Origin: JAKFEE01 sp036675815
GTDB lineage: Bacteria; Pseudomonadota; Alphaproteobacteria; Rhodospirillales; Magnetospirillaceae
DNA length: 64,000 nucleotides
Assembly: GCA_036675815.1 (NCBI GenBank)
Contig: JAKFEE010000036.1
Span: forward strand, 69,408-133,407
Direction of reading: 5' to 3'
A program made the position numbers and the translations under genes. The notes below the pieces were generated by a model. It saw only the letters and a list, made by a program, of their open reading frames with translations. It did not search any database and had not been told where the DNA came from. Positions 17,557 to 26,998 of this stretch are shown piece by piece. How positions within the stretch are numbered: the first letter of the stretch is position 1; every line of letters begins with the position of its first letter.

Positions 17557-19038
17557 ATGCCGATCCATCATTATCTCGAGCTTCTCCGCCAGCATCGGCG
17601 CCTCGTGGCGATGATGACGCTGGGGACCGGTGCCGGGGCGGCGGTGATCGCCCTGCTGCTGCTGTTGCTGATGCCGGTCTATACGGCGACCGCCAGCGTG
17701 ACCATCCTGCCGACCGAGGCCGAGCTGTCATATTCGCGGCGCTTCGTCAGCGAGGGCAATGTCGGGGTCGATCCTTCGGCCGTGATGATGCAGACGCATA
17801 TCGAGTACCTGCTCAGCAGCCCGGTCGCCGAGCTGACCTTGCAGCGACTGCAGGAGGAGGCGGAAAAGCAAGGCGCCGGCGCCGCCGAGCCGACGCAGCC
17901 GAGCCTGCTGGCGCGCCTGGTGAGCGCGGGCCTCGACGGGCTTCGCTCGCTGTATTACTTGGTCAATTCGGGCACGGCCGCGCTGCCGTCGCCCCATGAC
18001 GAAGCGGTGGCGGCGATCCAGAACTCGCTCAGCATCGAGTTGGTCGAGGGCTCGTACATCATGCGCATCGCGGCCAGCGCCGGGACGCCCGAGGCGGCCA
18101 GCCAGATCGCCAATACCGTGGCCCAGGCCTACATCGAGCGCAGCCTGGAAGTGGCCGCCGCCGCCGCCGAGTCGGTGACCAGCTATCTCAAGGACGAACT
18201 CGCCAAACGTCAGACGCAGCTCGATCCCCAGGCGATCAGCGACCTGCGCAGCCGCCTGCTCGAGGCCGAGCTGTCGCGCGGCGCCGGCATGGCCCAGGTG
18301 CGCATCATCGACAATGCCGAAACGCCGCTGCGCCCGGCTTTCCCCAAGGTCGTGCCGATGTCGGTGGGTGGCCTCGTCGTCGGCGGGCTATCGGCCGTCC
18401 TGCTCATCATCATCATGGACACCTTCGGCAGGACCGCCAGCACCAGCCTCGACATGACACGGATCGTCGGCCGGCGCTTCCTTGGGCGCGTGCCGCCGCC
18501 GTTGGCCGCCTTGGCGCAGCGGCCGGTGGTGCGGGCATGCCTGCCGCTGCCGGCGAGTTCCGCCTTTACCGCCGGCGTCGCCGCGCGCCTCGGCCTGGTG
18601 GGAGCCACCGAGCAGCCGTGGGTGCATGTCGTGGGCATCGGCGGAAAGCAGACGGCGCGCCAGGGAGCCATGGCCATCGCCGCCGCCTATGCGAGCTGCG
18701 ACATGCCGGCCGACCTGATCGTCGACACTCGTGAACGCTATCGCGTCCTGCGCGAGCGCGGCGAACTGCGCGTGCAGCCGCTGAGCACCGACGAGCGCCC
18801 GCGCGGCGGCCCGGTCATCACCGTCGGTTCGCTGCTGTCGCGCCCGCTGCTGGGCGACTCGCACGGCCAAACGCACTCGGCGACTGCCCCGACCCAGGTC
18901 GTCGAATCGACCCGCACCGATACGATGCCGCGTTCGCTGGTGATCGCCGTCGCCGCCGGTCAGGCGCACGAGGACCTGCTGACGATGCTGGCGGTCGAGG
19001 GGGGGCCGGGTGAGCGGATGTTCCTTCTCGTGCCTTGA
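17557..19038 (+). CDS. Chain-length determinant / polysaccharide co-polymerase (Wzz/GumC-like)
   Basis: About 493 residues. It has an N-terminal Wzz motif (HHYLELLRQHRRLVAMM), a first membrane helix (AAVIALLLLLLMPVYTATASV), a periplasmic coiled coil (about 60-250) and a second helix after the Pro-rich AETPLRPAFPKVVPMSVGG. The cytoplasmic C-terminal part (about 300-490) resembles a BY-kinase domain in position. However, no Walker A is visible where expected (VVGIGGKQTARQG), so it is probably a degenerate, non-kinase co-polymerase. It controls chain length and couples synthesis to export. The ATG at 17557 is preceded by CCCGGGGATC; a TTG at 17536 overlapping the previous stop is less likely. 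Confidence 0.82.
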   Translation: MPIHHYLELLRQHRRLVAMMTLGTGAGAAVIALLLLLLMPVYTATASVTILPTEAELSYSRRFVSEGNVGVDPSAVMMQTHIEYLLSSPVAELTLQRLQEEAEKQGAGAAEPTQPSLLARLVSAGLDGLRSLYYLVNSGTAALPSPHDEAVAAIQNSLSIELVEGSYIMRIAASAGTPEAASQIANTVAQAYIERSLEVAAAAAESVTSYLKDELAKRQTQLDPQAISDLRSRLLEAELSRGAGMAQVRIIDNAETPLRPAFPKVVPMSVGGLVVGGLSAVLLIIIMDTFGRTASTSLDMTRIVGRRFLGRVPPPLAALAQRPVVRACLPLPASSAFTAGVAARLGLVGATEQPWVHVVGIGGKQTARQGAMAIAAAYASCDMPADLIVDTRERYRVLRERGELRVQPLSTDERPRGGPVITVGSLLSRPLLGDSHGQTHSATAPTQVVESTRTDTMPRSLVIAVAAGQAHEDLLTMLAVEGGPGERMFLLVP

Positions 19039-19053
19039 TGGAAAGAAGCCGCC

Positions 19054-20346
19054 ATGTCGTTCCATACGGTCAATCGTCGGCGCAAGCGTGCGGTGCGGGC
19101 GGGGTTGTGGGCAGGGTACGTCGCCTCGTCCCTCGGCGTGCTCGTTGGGCTGGTCGCCACAGGGGTGGCCTGGCCGGCGGTGTTCCTGATGGTCATGGCG
19201 ATCATCGCGGGACTGGTCGTTGCCGACCGCTGGATGCGCGACGAGGGCGGCGTGCCGGTGCTGTACTACCACAGCATCAGCGACAAGGGCTGGCTGCCGT
19301 GGCCGTCGTGCATCGTCAGCCGCGAAACCTTCGCGCGCCACCTCGACATGCTCGCCCGCTCGGGGCTGTCGGTGATCAGCACCGCCGACCTGGTCACGGC
19401 GCGTCAGGAAGACCGGGCGCTGCCCGTGCGTCCGGTCGCCCTCGATTTCGACGATGGCTATCTCGACAACTGGGTAGCAGCGTTGCCGATGCTGCGCCGT
19501 TACGGGTTCCCGGCCACTCTGTTCGTCTCGCTCGACTTCATCGAGGATGGCCCGGCGCCGCGGCCGACCATCGACGATGTCGAAGCGGGCAATCTCCTGC
19601 CCGACGGCCTGAACTGGGACGGTTATGTCAACTGGCCGGAACTCGAGGCCATGCGGGATAGCGGGCTGATGGACGTCCAGGCGCACGGCATCGATCATGG
19701 CCGTGTGGAGACCGGCCCCACGGTCATCGACCACCTGACCGTCGACAATTGGCGCCACCTTGCCTGGCTGCAGTGGCTGCACATGCGCGGCTCGAAGGTG
19801 GGGTGGCATCGGGGGGCCCTGCCGCCGGGGGTGGCCTTGGGCGCGGCGGTGCGTGAGAATGCCCCCGCCCTAGCCGCACGTGCTTGGCGCGACGGCCTGG
19901 GGGTTGAAAGCGAATCCGCCTATGAGACCCGGGTGCGCCAGTATCTGGAGCGCAGCAGGGTCGAGCTGGAGGGCCGTCTCGGCAAGCCGGTCGACATCTT
20001 CTGCTGGCCGGAAAACGGCACCAGTGCGGCAGCGCGCCGCATCGCGCTGGCGGTGGGCTATCGGGCCACGACCGCCGGCGAGGGCGAGAACCGCTTCGAC
20101 GAGGACCCGTGGGTGATCAGCCGCATGGGCGTCGGCGATCGGATCGCCGGCTGGCATTGGCCGGCGGCGGAGGCGGTGGGGCTGTACGCGGCGATCCGCA
20201 CCTTCCATGGCAATTACTATTGGTACTTCCTGACGATCGCGTTCGCGGCGGTGCGCCGCCTGCATGAAGCCATCGCCCGGCAGCGCCCGCAACCCGCGGC
20301 GCCTCGCGCCGCGCCGCGCATCTCGGGCGCCTCGCAGCAAACGTGA
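19054..20346 (+). CDS. Membrane-anchored polysaccharide deacetylase family protein
   Basis: A 430-residue protein. Two N-terminal membrane helices (about 15-60) are followed by a NodB-homology domain. It starts VPVLYYHSISDKG, has the catalytic/metal block ALDFDDGYLDNW (general-base Asp and metal Asp), and has the metal-His motif VQAHGIDHGR (HxxxH). A long insertion lies between this and the second half (FCWPENGTSAAARRIA). These enzymes remove N- or O-acetyl groups from extracellular or periplasmic polysaccharide. The start ATG lies 15 bases after the previous gene. A basic, Ala/Pro-rich tail ends the protein. Confidence 0.85.
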   Translation: MSFHTVNRRRKRAVRAGLWAGYVASSLGVLVGLVATGVAWPAVFLMVMAIIAGLVVADRWMRDEGGVPVLYYHSISDKGWLPWPSCIVSRETFARHLDMLARSGLSVISTADLVTARQEDRALPVRPVALDFDDGYLDNWVAALPMLRRYGFPATLFVSLDFIEDGPAPRPTIDDVEAGNLLPDGLNWDGYVNWPELEAMRDSGLMDVQAHGIDHGRVETGPTVIDHLTVDNWRHLAWLQWLHMRGSKVGWHRGALPPGVALGAAVRENAPALAARAWRDGLGVESESAYETRVRQYLERSRVELEGRLGKPVDIFCWPENGTSAAARRIALAVGYRATTAGEGENRFDEDPWVISRMGVGDRIAGWHWPAAEAVGLYAAIRTFHGNYYWYFLTIAFAAVRRLHEAIARQRPQPAAPRAAPRISGASQQT

Positions 20347-20356
20347 AGGAGAGGGC

Positions 20357-21616
20357 ATGCGCCTCGCCGTCGTCGTCAGCGAGTTCCCCAAGACGTCGGA
20401 AACCTTCGTCCTGCGCGACCTGATGGCCTTTCGCGAATTGGGGGCCGAGGTGAGGGTCTATTACCTGGCGCCGTATCGCCGCAACGAGACCCTGCACGAC
20501 TTCGCCCGGCCGGTGGCCGGCTGGGTGCATCACGAGCGCATGGCCGGCCGGCGGGCATGGGCGGCCCTGGCCCGCGCCTGGCTGCGCCGCGGCGCCCCGA
20601 TGGCAGGCATCGCCCGGCAGTTGACGCAAGGCTTCCGCCACGAACCGGAGCTGTTGGCGAAGTCGTTGGCACTCCTGCCCAAGATCGCCGCCCTGGCGGA
20701 AGATGCCGTGGCCTGGGGTGCGGAGCACGTGCATGCCGCCTTTGCCGGCCATCCGGCAACCGCGGCTTGGGTCATCGGCCGGCTGACCGGCATCCCGTAC
20801 AGCGTCTCGTGTCACGCCCACGATATCTTCACCACGCAATCGCTGCTGGACGTCAAGCTGGGCGAGGCGGCGTTCGTGCGCACCATCAGCGACTATAACA
20901 AGGCCTTCCTGCAAACCCATGTGCCGGGCCTGGACGAGCGGCGGATCCGTGTCATTCGGTGCGGGATGGATCTGCGGGTGTTGCCGCCGCTGGCGCCGCG
21001 CGAGCCCGATGCACACTTCAACATCCTGTTCGTTGGCCGGCTGGCGCCGCAAAAAGCCGTCGACGTGCTGTTGCGCGCGCTGGCCGCCGGCGAGCCCCAC
21101 TGGCGGCTGGATGTGATGGGCGATGGGCAGGAGCGCGAGCGGCTGCAGGCATTGGCGCGCCTCCTGGGGCTTGCCGATCGCGTGCGCTGGCACGGCAACT
21201 GTCGCTTCGAGGACATTATCGAAGGCTACCGGCATGCCGACGTCGTGGCGGCGCCCAGCATCATCGGCCCCGGCGGTCGCACCGAAGGCATTCCCAACGT
21301 GCTGATGGAGGCGCTGGCCTGCCATCGCCCGGTGATCGCCAGCCGGGTCTCGGGCATTCCCGAGCTGGTGATCGACGGCCAGACAGGCCTGCTGGTGCCG
21401 CCGGGTGAGGTCGGGGCCCTGACCGAGGCACTGAGGCGCATCGAGGCCGACACCGCGCGGGCCGCGGCCATGGCCGTCGCCGGGCGCCGTATCGTCGAGC
21501 AGCAATTCGATCTGGCCACCACCGCGGCCCGCCAATACGAGGCCTTTGCCGCCCATTGCGGTCGCGCCGGGCCGGGCCATCGCCGTGCGGCGGCCGCCAT
21601 CGGAGCGTCCTGGTAG
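20357..21616 (+). CDS. Glycosyltransferase family 4
   Basis: A 419-residue GT-B glycosyltransferase. The N-terminal half contains VVVSEFPKTSETFVLRDL and SVSCHAHDIFTT. The C-terminal half contains the family core: ILFVGRLAPQKAVDVLLRAL, DVMGDGQERERLQAL and the EX7E-type motif TEGIPNVLMEALACHRPVI. It would transfer a sugar from a nucleotide donor to a lipid-linked intermediate at the inner membrane. The ATG at 20357 has a strong AAGGAGAGGG just upstream. It is the last gene of the plus-strand run that begins at 15330. Confidence 0.88.
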   Translation: MRLAVVVSEFPKTSETFVLRDLMAFRELGAEVRVYYLAPYRRNETLHDFARPVAGWVHHERMAGRRAWAALARAWLRRGAPMAGIARQLTQGFRHEPELLAKSLALLPKIAALAEDAVAWGAEHVHAAFAGHPATAAWVIGRLTGIPYSVSCHAHDIFTTQSLLDVKLGEAAFVRTISDYNKAFLQTHVPGLDERRIRVIRCGMDLRVLPPLAPREPDAHFNILFVGRLAPQKAVDVLLRALAAGEPHWRLDVMGDGQERERLQALARLLGLADRVRWHGNCRFEDIIEGYRHADVVAAPSIIGPGGRTEGIPNVLMEALACHRPVIASRVSGIPELVIDGQTGLLVPPGEVGALTEALRRIEADTARAAAMAVAGRRIVEQQFDLATTAARQYEAFAAHCGRAGPGHRRAAAAIGASW

Positions 21617-22070
21617 TTCATTGGCGAACGATGTTCGTGCAGACGGCGCGGTCACACAATTGTTATCGCCTGCATCTTCCCTTTGCGTAGCCGCGGTACC
21701 ACGAAGGACGTGATTCGCGATGACTGTGCTGGGGCGGTCGTGATCGACTAATCGTCCCGCAAGCGCGCCGCCACCATCGTCGCCCCTCCAAATGAGGGTG
21801 TCTCTCCGGTGATAAACCTGCCGCCTTATTGGGAGGACGAACTCCCCAAACTGGGTATAGCTTGCTTTGTGGCGGAACTATGTCAAGAAGTTATTTTAAA
21901 AGACTAATGAATGGCTTTGCATGCACAAGTAAATGTCCGAATACGTTAAGCATGCTTTAATATCCATATAGGTAGGCGTTAACGTTCTGCGTTAACCGGT
22001 TGTTGGGAATCCCAGAGCAACATCCCGTGCAACAAGCCGACACACGTCAACAGAATTGTACGGGGTTTAA
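21617..22070. promoter_or_regulatory. Long AT-rich leader of the secreted beta-helix gene
   Basis: About 450 bases without a gene, much richer in A+T than its surroundings after 21860. Two inverted repeats stand out. GTTAACG-TTCTG-CGTTAAC (21978-21996) and the 10-bp palindrome AAGCATGCTT (21948-21957) both lie within 125 bases of the start codon. They are candidate operators. No known riboswitch motif was recognised. Confidence 0.5.
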
Positions 22071-24095
22071 ATGGCTACCACCTACACTCGCATCATCGAG
22101 AATTTGGTTCTTACCAAGACGATGAGGCTCGAGGGTCCCGAGTGGGACAACACCCTTGTCCGCAACGTGACCATCAAGGATGTCAGCGGCGACGGCTTCT
22201 TTCTGAAGAACGTCAAGAACGTCAAGATCGAGAACTGCACGGTCGACAACGTCTCGGGCGTCGGCATCAAGCTGAGCAGCGAAGGCTCGACCTCGAACGT
22301 CATCATCGACGGCAACGAGATCTCGAACATCGGCCGCGACGGCCTGTCGGCGGCGCAGCGCTCGGGCGTCGACCATCCTGGTCTGCAGGTGCTCAACAAT
22401 ACCTTCGACCAGACCGGCCTGTCGGGCAGCGGCGGTCTGCTGCACGGCATCTACGTCCAGTCGACTGATTTTGTCATCAAGGGCAACCACGTCACCAACA
22501 GCATGGACGGCAACGGCATCTCGGTGCGCAGCTCGGGCCTGGTGGCGAACAACGTCGTCGACTACACCGGCAAGAGCGGCATTGCCTACTATGCCGACCA
22601 CATGCGCGGCCCCAGCGACCTGCTGACCATCGAGAACAATCTCGTGATGGATTCGGGCAACCGCGAGACGTCGCGTAACGACATCGACTTGCTCGATATC
22701 CCCAATACCAGCAACGTCGTGCACAACTTCATCATCCGCAACAACAACATCGTCGACACCTCCAACGGCGTCAAAGTCCACAGCGACTATGGTTCGCTGA
22801 ACATTGTGCCGAAGGTCAGCGGCAACGACGTGGTGTCGATGACGACCGCCGAGAGCCTGATCTCCAGCATCCTGTCGGGCGGCAATACGACGAATCCGCC
22901 CGCCGATGGTGGCAATGACGGCACGGGCAGCACGCCGCCGACGGGTGACGCTGGCATCACCGGCACCACGGGCGCCGATACCCTGGCGGGCACCGCCGGC
23001 AACGACACCCTCACCGGCAATGCCGGCGGCGACACCTTCGTCATCACCAAGGGCATGGGCAGCGACACCGTCACCGACTTCTACCCGCAGTGGTCGGACG
23101 TCATCCAACTGAGCGATTACGGCCTGACCGGCTTCGACCAGGTGAAGCCACTGCTCACCCAGTCGGGGGCCGACACGGTGATCAAGTTCGCCAACGGCGA
23201 GACGCTGACCCTGAAGAACGTCAGCGCCACCGCCCTGGCCGCCAGCGAGTTCGCCTTCGACAACAGCGCCCCGGCTCCCGCGCCGACGCCCGAGCCGACC
23301 CCCGAGCCGACCCCCGAGCCGGCGCCGACGCCCGGCGAGACCGTAACCGGCACCGCGGGCGCCGACACCCTGGCGGGCACCGCCGGCAACGACACCCTCA
23401 CCGGCAATGCCGGCGGCGACACCTTCGTCATTGCCAAAGGCATGGGCAGCGACACCGTCACCGACTTCTACCCGCAGTGGTCGGACGTCATCCAACTGAG
23501 CGACTACGGCCTGACCAGCTTTGATCAGGTGAAGCCGCTGCTGGCCCAGTCGGGTGCCGACACGGTGCTCAAGTTCGCCAACGGCGAGACGCTGACCCTG
23601 AAGAACGTCAGCACCACCGCCCTCACCGCCAATGAATTCGCCTTCGACAACAGTGCTCCGGCCCCCGCGCCGACGCCCGAGCCGACCCCCGAGCCGACGC
23701 CCGGCAAGACCTTCACCGGCACCTCGGGCGCCGATACCCTGGTGGGCGGCGCGGGTGACGATACCCTCACCGGCAATGCCGGCGGCGACACCTTCGTCAT
23801 CGCCAAGGGCATGGGCAACGACACCATCACCGATTTCTACCCGCAGTGGTCGGACGTCATCCAACTGAGCGATTACGGCCTGACCGGTTTCGACCAGGTG
23901 AAGCCGCTGCTCAGCCAGTCGGGTGCCGACACGGTGCTCGAGTTCGCCAACGGTGAGACGCTGACCCTGGAGAACGTCAGCGCCACCGCGCTGACCGCCA
24001 GCGAATTCGCCTTCGACAATGCGGCGACGGCCGATCCGGTCACGCTGCTCGGCGCCACCGACAGCCAACTGACCCAGGACCAGGCCTGGGGCTAA
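22071..24095 (+). CDS. Secreted beta-helix protein with three RTX-type modules
   Basis: A 674-residue protein in two parts. Residues 1-270 are a parallel beta-helix domain closely related to the periplasmic protein at 15330. Residues of about 295-665 are three near-identical modules. Each starts GADTLAGTAGNDTLTGNAGGD (Ca2+-binding RTX nonapeptides) and ends in a TDFYPQWSDVIQLSDYG / GETLTLKNVS capping unit. They are joined by Pro-Glu linkers (PAPAPTPEPTPEPTP). There is no N-terminal signal peptide; RTX modules imply type I secretion by an uncleaved C-terminal signal. The domain order resembles AlgE-type epimerases or lyases (catalytic helix plus R modules), but no specific enzyme family is certain. 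A strong terminator follows. Confidence 0.85.
   Translation: MATTYTRIIENLVLTKTMRLEGPEWDNTLVRNVTIKDVSGDGFFLKNVKNVKIENCTVDNVSGVGIKLSSEGSTSNVIIDGNEISNIGRDGLSAAQRSGVDHPGLQVLNNTFDQTGLSGSGGLLHGIYVQSTDFVIKGNHVTNSMDGNGISVRSSGLVANNVVDYTGKSGIAYYADHMRGPSDLLTIENNLVMDSGNRETSRNDIDLLDIPNTSNVVHNFIIRNNNIVDTSNGVKVHSDYGSLNIVPKVSGNDVVSMTTAESLISSILSGGNTTNPPADGGNDGTGSTPPTGDAGITGTTGADTLAGTAGNDTLTGNAGGDTFVITKGMGSDTVTDFYPQWSDVIQLSDYGLTGFDQVKPLLTQSGADTVIKFANGETLTLKNVSATALAASEFAFDNSAPAPAPTPEPTPEPTPEPAPTPGETVTGTAGADTLAGTAGNDTLTGNAGGDTFVIAKGMGSDTVTDFYPQWSDVIQLSDYGLTSFDQVKPLLAQSGADTVLKFANGETLTLKNVSTTALTANEFAFDNSAPAPAPTPEPTPEPTPGKTFTGTSGADTLVGGAGDDTLTGNAGGDTFVIAKGMGNDTITDFYPQWSDVIQLSDYGLTGFDQVKPLLSQSGADTVLEFANGETLTLENVSATALTASEFAFDNAATADPVTLLGATDSQLTQDQAWG
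22952..24020. repeat. Three tandem intragenic RTX-module repeats
   Basis: Modules begin at about 22952, 23336 and 23702. The GADTLxG anchor occurs at 22971, 23358 and 23727, so spacings are 387 and 369 bases. The modules are nearly identical even in third codon positions, pointing to recent duplication or gene conversion. Confidence 0.85.
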
Positions 24096-24121
24096 GGCCC
24101 GGACCGGCAAAGCAACGGCGA

Positions 24122-24149
24122 CGGCCCGGGGCATTCCCCCGGGCCGTTT
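24122..24149. terminator. Strong terminator after RTX beta-helix gene
   Basis: A 10-bp perfect stem (CGGCCCGGGG / CCCCGGGCCG) with loop CATTC is followed by TTTC. It lies between this gene and the convergent ligase-like gene, which ends at 24160, so it may serve both. Confidence 0.85.
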
Positions 24150-24159
24150 CGTATTGGCG

Positions 24160-25641
24160 CTACTCCGCCGGTTGCTCCGCTCGGCCGCGTGTGTCGGCGC
24201 CGGTGACCGGACCCGCGGGGCCGATCACCGGTGCGCTTGCCTCGGCCTGCGCCGCGATCACCCGCGCTTGCGCCGCGGCCAGGCCGATGAGCAACCAGGT
24301 GTATTTGACGTATTGGGCGGGGGTCATCAGGCTGCCGATGTAATAGGCCAGCGACCCGTAGAGCAGGGCCAGCACGACGGCACGCTGACTGGCGGTGGTG
24401 CAGCCCGGCAGCGCGCGCCACAGCCGCAGCAGACTGCTGGCGATCATGCCGAAAAACGCGACGGCCCCGATCAGGCCCATCTCGGCGGCGATGCCGAGAT
24501 ACATGTTGTGCAGTTGCCGCGGCACCAGCGTTCGCCCCGGCATGTAGCGATAGTCGGGTTCGACGTAGAACGCCGGGAAATTGCCGGGCCCGATGCCGAA
24601 CAGCGGGTGCTGTGCCAGCAGGTCGAGGCCGATCATGTTGTAGCCCAGCCGGCGCCACAGCGTGTAGTCCGTGTTGAAATTGGCCAGGGTGCCAATGCGC
24701 GCCCAATAGCTGTCGGGCACCATCGGCAGGGATGCCAGCCCCGCAATCACCGCCAACACTACGCCCAGCGGAAAGAAGCGGCTGCGACGGTGGCGCCAGG
24801 CGATCATCAGCGCCACAACGGCGATGGTCAGCGCCGCGCTGCGCGCGTAGGACAAGATGATGGCAAGAATGCCGAGGCCGGCAGCGGTCATCGTCAGCAG
24901 CCGCTGCCGCGGATATTCCAGCGCCAGCGCCAGGGCCATGGCGACGCCGGCGGTCTGCATCAGGGCGGCGGTCGTCGGATTCTGGTCCGATGCTCCCGAG
25001 GATCGGGCCATTCCCTCGAAATCCGAGGCCAGGGCGGCGACGTGGCGCGACAGCAAGCGAAGGTCCAGCTTGACCTCGATGATCAGCACGGCGGCGCTGA
25101 ACAGCGCGGCGGCGACGAGGCCCAGGACCAGGAGTTGAACCTGGCGTGGCGTAGTGACGATGCGAATGATCAGCAAGGTGATCAAGAGCATGCTGCCGAT
25201 CCGCCCGCCGTCGTTCAGGGCCGCGTCGCGGTGTTCGGCGAGCAGGGTGCTGACCGTCAGGGCGAGGGCGAAGGCAACGGTCCATCGCACCGTGGGGTCA
25301 TCCGGCCCAAGGCGCGCCACTCGTGCCTCGTGCGGCATCCTCAGCAGCAGCGCGCCAATGGTCAGCAACGTCAACGCGGTCGACGCCGTGACCGGCAGGG
25401 CGTCGAAGGCGCGATTGAACAGGGCATCGACCGGGACCGACACCACCAACAGGAACAGCGGCCAGAACGGGTCGAGCAACAGCAGTACGCCGGCCCCCAG
25501 CGCAATGGGTACGGCGATGACCTCGAGCAGGCCGATACCGCCCACGGTTACGGCAATCAAGCCTCCGCCCAGCATGAAGGCGCCTACGGCGGCCACAACG
25601 GCCAGGACGCCTCGGGGTGTGCCCAGGCCGGCGAGACTCAT
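24160..25641 (-). CDS. O-antigen ligase / Wzy-like polymerase membrane protein
   Basis: A 493-residue polytopic protein from ATG 25641 (MSLAGLGTPRG), with about 11-12 membrane helices. The Wzy_C/O-antigen ligase hallmark HPLFGIGPGNFPAFY is followed by a periplasmic loop (YRYMPGRTLVPRQLHNMYL, with the conserved His/Asn). The family polymerises or ligates undecaprenyl-linked polysaccharide on the periplasmic side. With a flippase, chain-length protein and export protein nearby, it most likely acts as the Wzy-type EPS polymerase. A longer upstream frame to 25875 has an unlikely Arg/Pro-rich translation and was rejected as the start. Confidence 0.85.
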   Translation of the reverse strand: MSLAGLGTPRGVLAVVAAVGAFMLGGGLIAVTVGGIGLLEVIAVPIALGAGVLLLLDPFWPLFLLVVSVPVDALFNRAFDALPVTASTALTLLTIGALLLRMPHEARVARLGPDDPTVRWTVAFALALTVSTLLAEHRDAALNDGGRIGSMLLITLLIIRIVTTPRQVQLLVLGLVAAALFSAAVLIIEVKLDLRLLSRHVAALASDFEGMARSSGASDQNPTTAALMQTAGVAMALALALEYPRQRLLTMTAAGLGILAIILSYARSAALTIAVVALMIAWRHRRSRFFPLGVVLAVIAGLASLPMVPDSYWARIGTLANFNTDYTLWRRLGYNMIGLDLLAQHPLFGIGPGNFPAFYVEPDYRYMPGRTLVPRQLHNMYLGIAAEMGLIGAVAFFGMIASSLLRLWRALPGCTTASQRAVVLALLYGSLAYYIGSLMTPAQYVKYTWLLIGLAAAQARVIAAQAEASAPVIGPAGPVTGADTRGRAEQPAE

Positions 25642-25690
25642 GGCCGCTGTCCTGGTCTGTCGTCGGATGGGGGGATGCAAGGTGTCGTCA

Positions 25691-26848
25691 TCATGGCACG
25701 GCCAGCGCTGGGGGTTTCCTGCCTTGGGCGATGCCGTCGAACAGTTCGGCAAAGGCCGCGACGGCGGTGCGCACTTCGAAGGCAGCGGTTCGCTCGGGGC
25801 CTCGGCGGCGGTACTCCGCGGCAAGTCGTGGATCCTGAAGCAGGCGGTACATGCCATCGGCCAGGGCCTCGGCATTGTCGCGAGGCACGAGCAGGCCGTA
25901 GTGCCCCTGCTGCAGGACCAGGCGCGGGCCGATCGGGCAATCCGCCGAGATGACGGGCATGCCCGCCGCCAAGGCCTCGATCAGCACATTGGGAAAGCCC
26001 TCGCGGCGGGACGACATGACGAAAATGCGTCCGCCACCGAGACGGCCGATGGGATCGGGAACGAAACCGGGCAGTTGCAGACGCTCATCCAGGCCAAGCG
26101 CCTGCGACATCGCCTCCAGCCGGGGGCGCTCGGGGCCTTCGCCGCAGATGGTCAACCGAGCCGCCGGGATCCTGCGGCACAGCCGGGCAAAGGCGTCGAT
26201 GAGCGTGTCGAAACCCTTTTCCGGGCTCAGCCGGCCGGCGGCGAGGAACCAGGGCGACTCCGGCATCGGCGGGACGGCTTCGAGGGCCGGGCGCATCTCG
26301 ACCACCGGGTTGGCGACGGCAATCACCGGCAGGGCGGGGCGGCGCAGGACCCGTCGCAACTCGTCGCCCAACTCGGCGACCGGGACCGCCACCGCGGCAG
26401 CCCTCGGGTACAGCCAGCGCATCAGCCTGAGTCGCAGTCCCGGCAGCTTGGCGTCCCGCAAGAACGGGCCGATGGGCGTGTGTTCGCCGATGATGACCGG
26501 CGGATGGCCGCGGCGCAGCACGGTCGCGGCAAGGCAAGCGAGGACGGTGGCGTTGGTCCCCGCATAGACGACGTCGACGGCCAATTCGGAAAAGATCCCG
26601 GCCAGCCGCAGCGGCAGTTTTCTCGCCGCCCGACCGTCGAGGTCGCGGACAATGACGTCGCCGGGGACATCGGCCAGCAGCGACCCACGCCGCTCGAACA
26701 GGATCAGCGCCGGCACGAAGCGGCGGCGATCCAGGTGGAGGAGAAGGTTGAGTACGACACGTTCCAACCCTCCCGCGTCAAGATGCTGCATGACGAAAGC
26801 GACGATGCGGGGGCGGTTGGGGGCAAGCTGGGTCGCGTCGGCCGACAT
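25691..26848 (-). CDS. Glycosyltransferase family 4
   Basis: A 385-residue GT-B enzyme. The N-terminal MQHLDAGGLERVVLNLL is the acceptor-side glycine motif. The C-terminal FLAAGRLSPEKGFDTLIDAF, LTICGEGPERPRLEA and the EX7E motif REGFPNVLIEALAAGMPVI identify the GT4 core. It is transcribed toward the polymerase-like gene, 50 bases before it, and belongs to the minus-strand block galE-GT4-polymerase. Donor and acceptor sugars are not deducible. Confidence 0.88.
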   Translation of the reverse strand: MSADATQLAPNRPRIVAFVMQHLDAGGLERVVLNLLLHLDRRRFVPALILFERRGSLLADVPGDVIVRDLDGRAARKLPLRLAGIFSELAVDVVYAGTNATVLACLAATVLRRGHPPVIIGEHTPIGPFLRDAKLPGLRLRLMRWLYPRAAAVAVPVAELGDELRRVLRRPALPVIAVANPVVEMRPALEAVPPMPESPWFLAAGRLSPEKGFDTLIDAFARLCRRIPAARLTICGEGPERPRLEAMSQALGLDERLQLPGFVPDPIGRLGGGRIFVMSSRREGFPNVLIEALAAGMPVISADCPIGPRLVLQQGHYGLLVPRDNAEALADGMYRLLQDPRLAAEYRRRGPERTAAFEVRTAVAAFAELFDGIAQGRKPPALAVP

Positions 26849-26998
26849 CTCTGCCCTTTCAGCTCAGACGTGCCGTGTCATCAGCCTAATGACCACACTT
26901 CCGTTCTCGACAGTCACGATTTCTGGTCATCCGGCCCCTGCCGTATCCGGCCGCGAGCTCGATCACCTCACGGCTTCGGGCTACGCCCAAGGCCCTAG

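Noticed and set aside
21617..22070. c-di-GMP riboswitch upstream of the secreted beta-helix gene
   Set aside because: Considered because of the EPS context, but none of the conserved GEMM elements could be found.
22047..24134. Long open frame antisense to the RTX beta-helix gene (695 codons)
   Set aside because: It mirrors the three repeats of the real gene, has a Gly/Ala/Arg-rich translation with no recognisable fold, and exists because GC-rich codons leave the opposite frame open.
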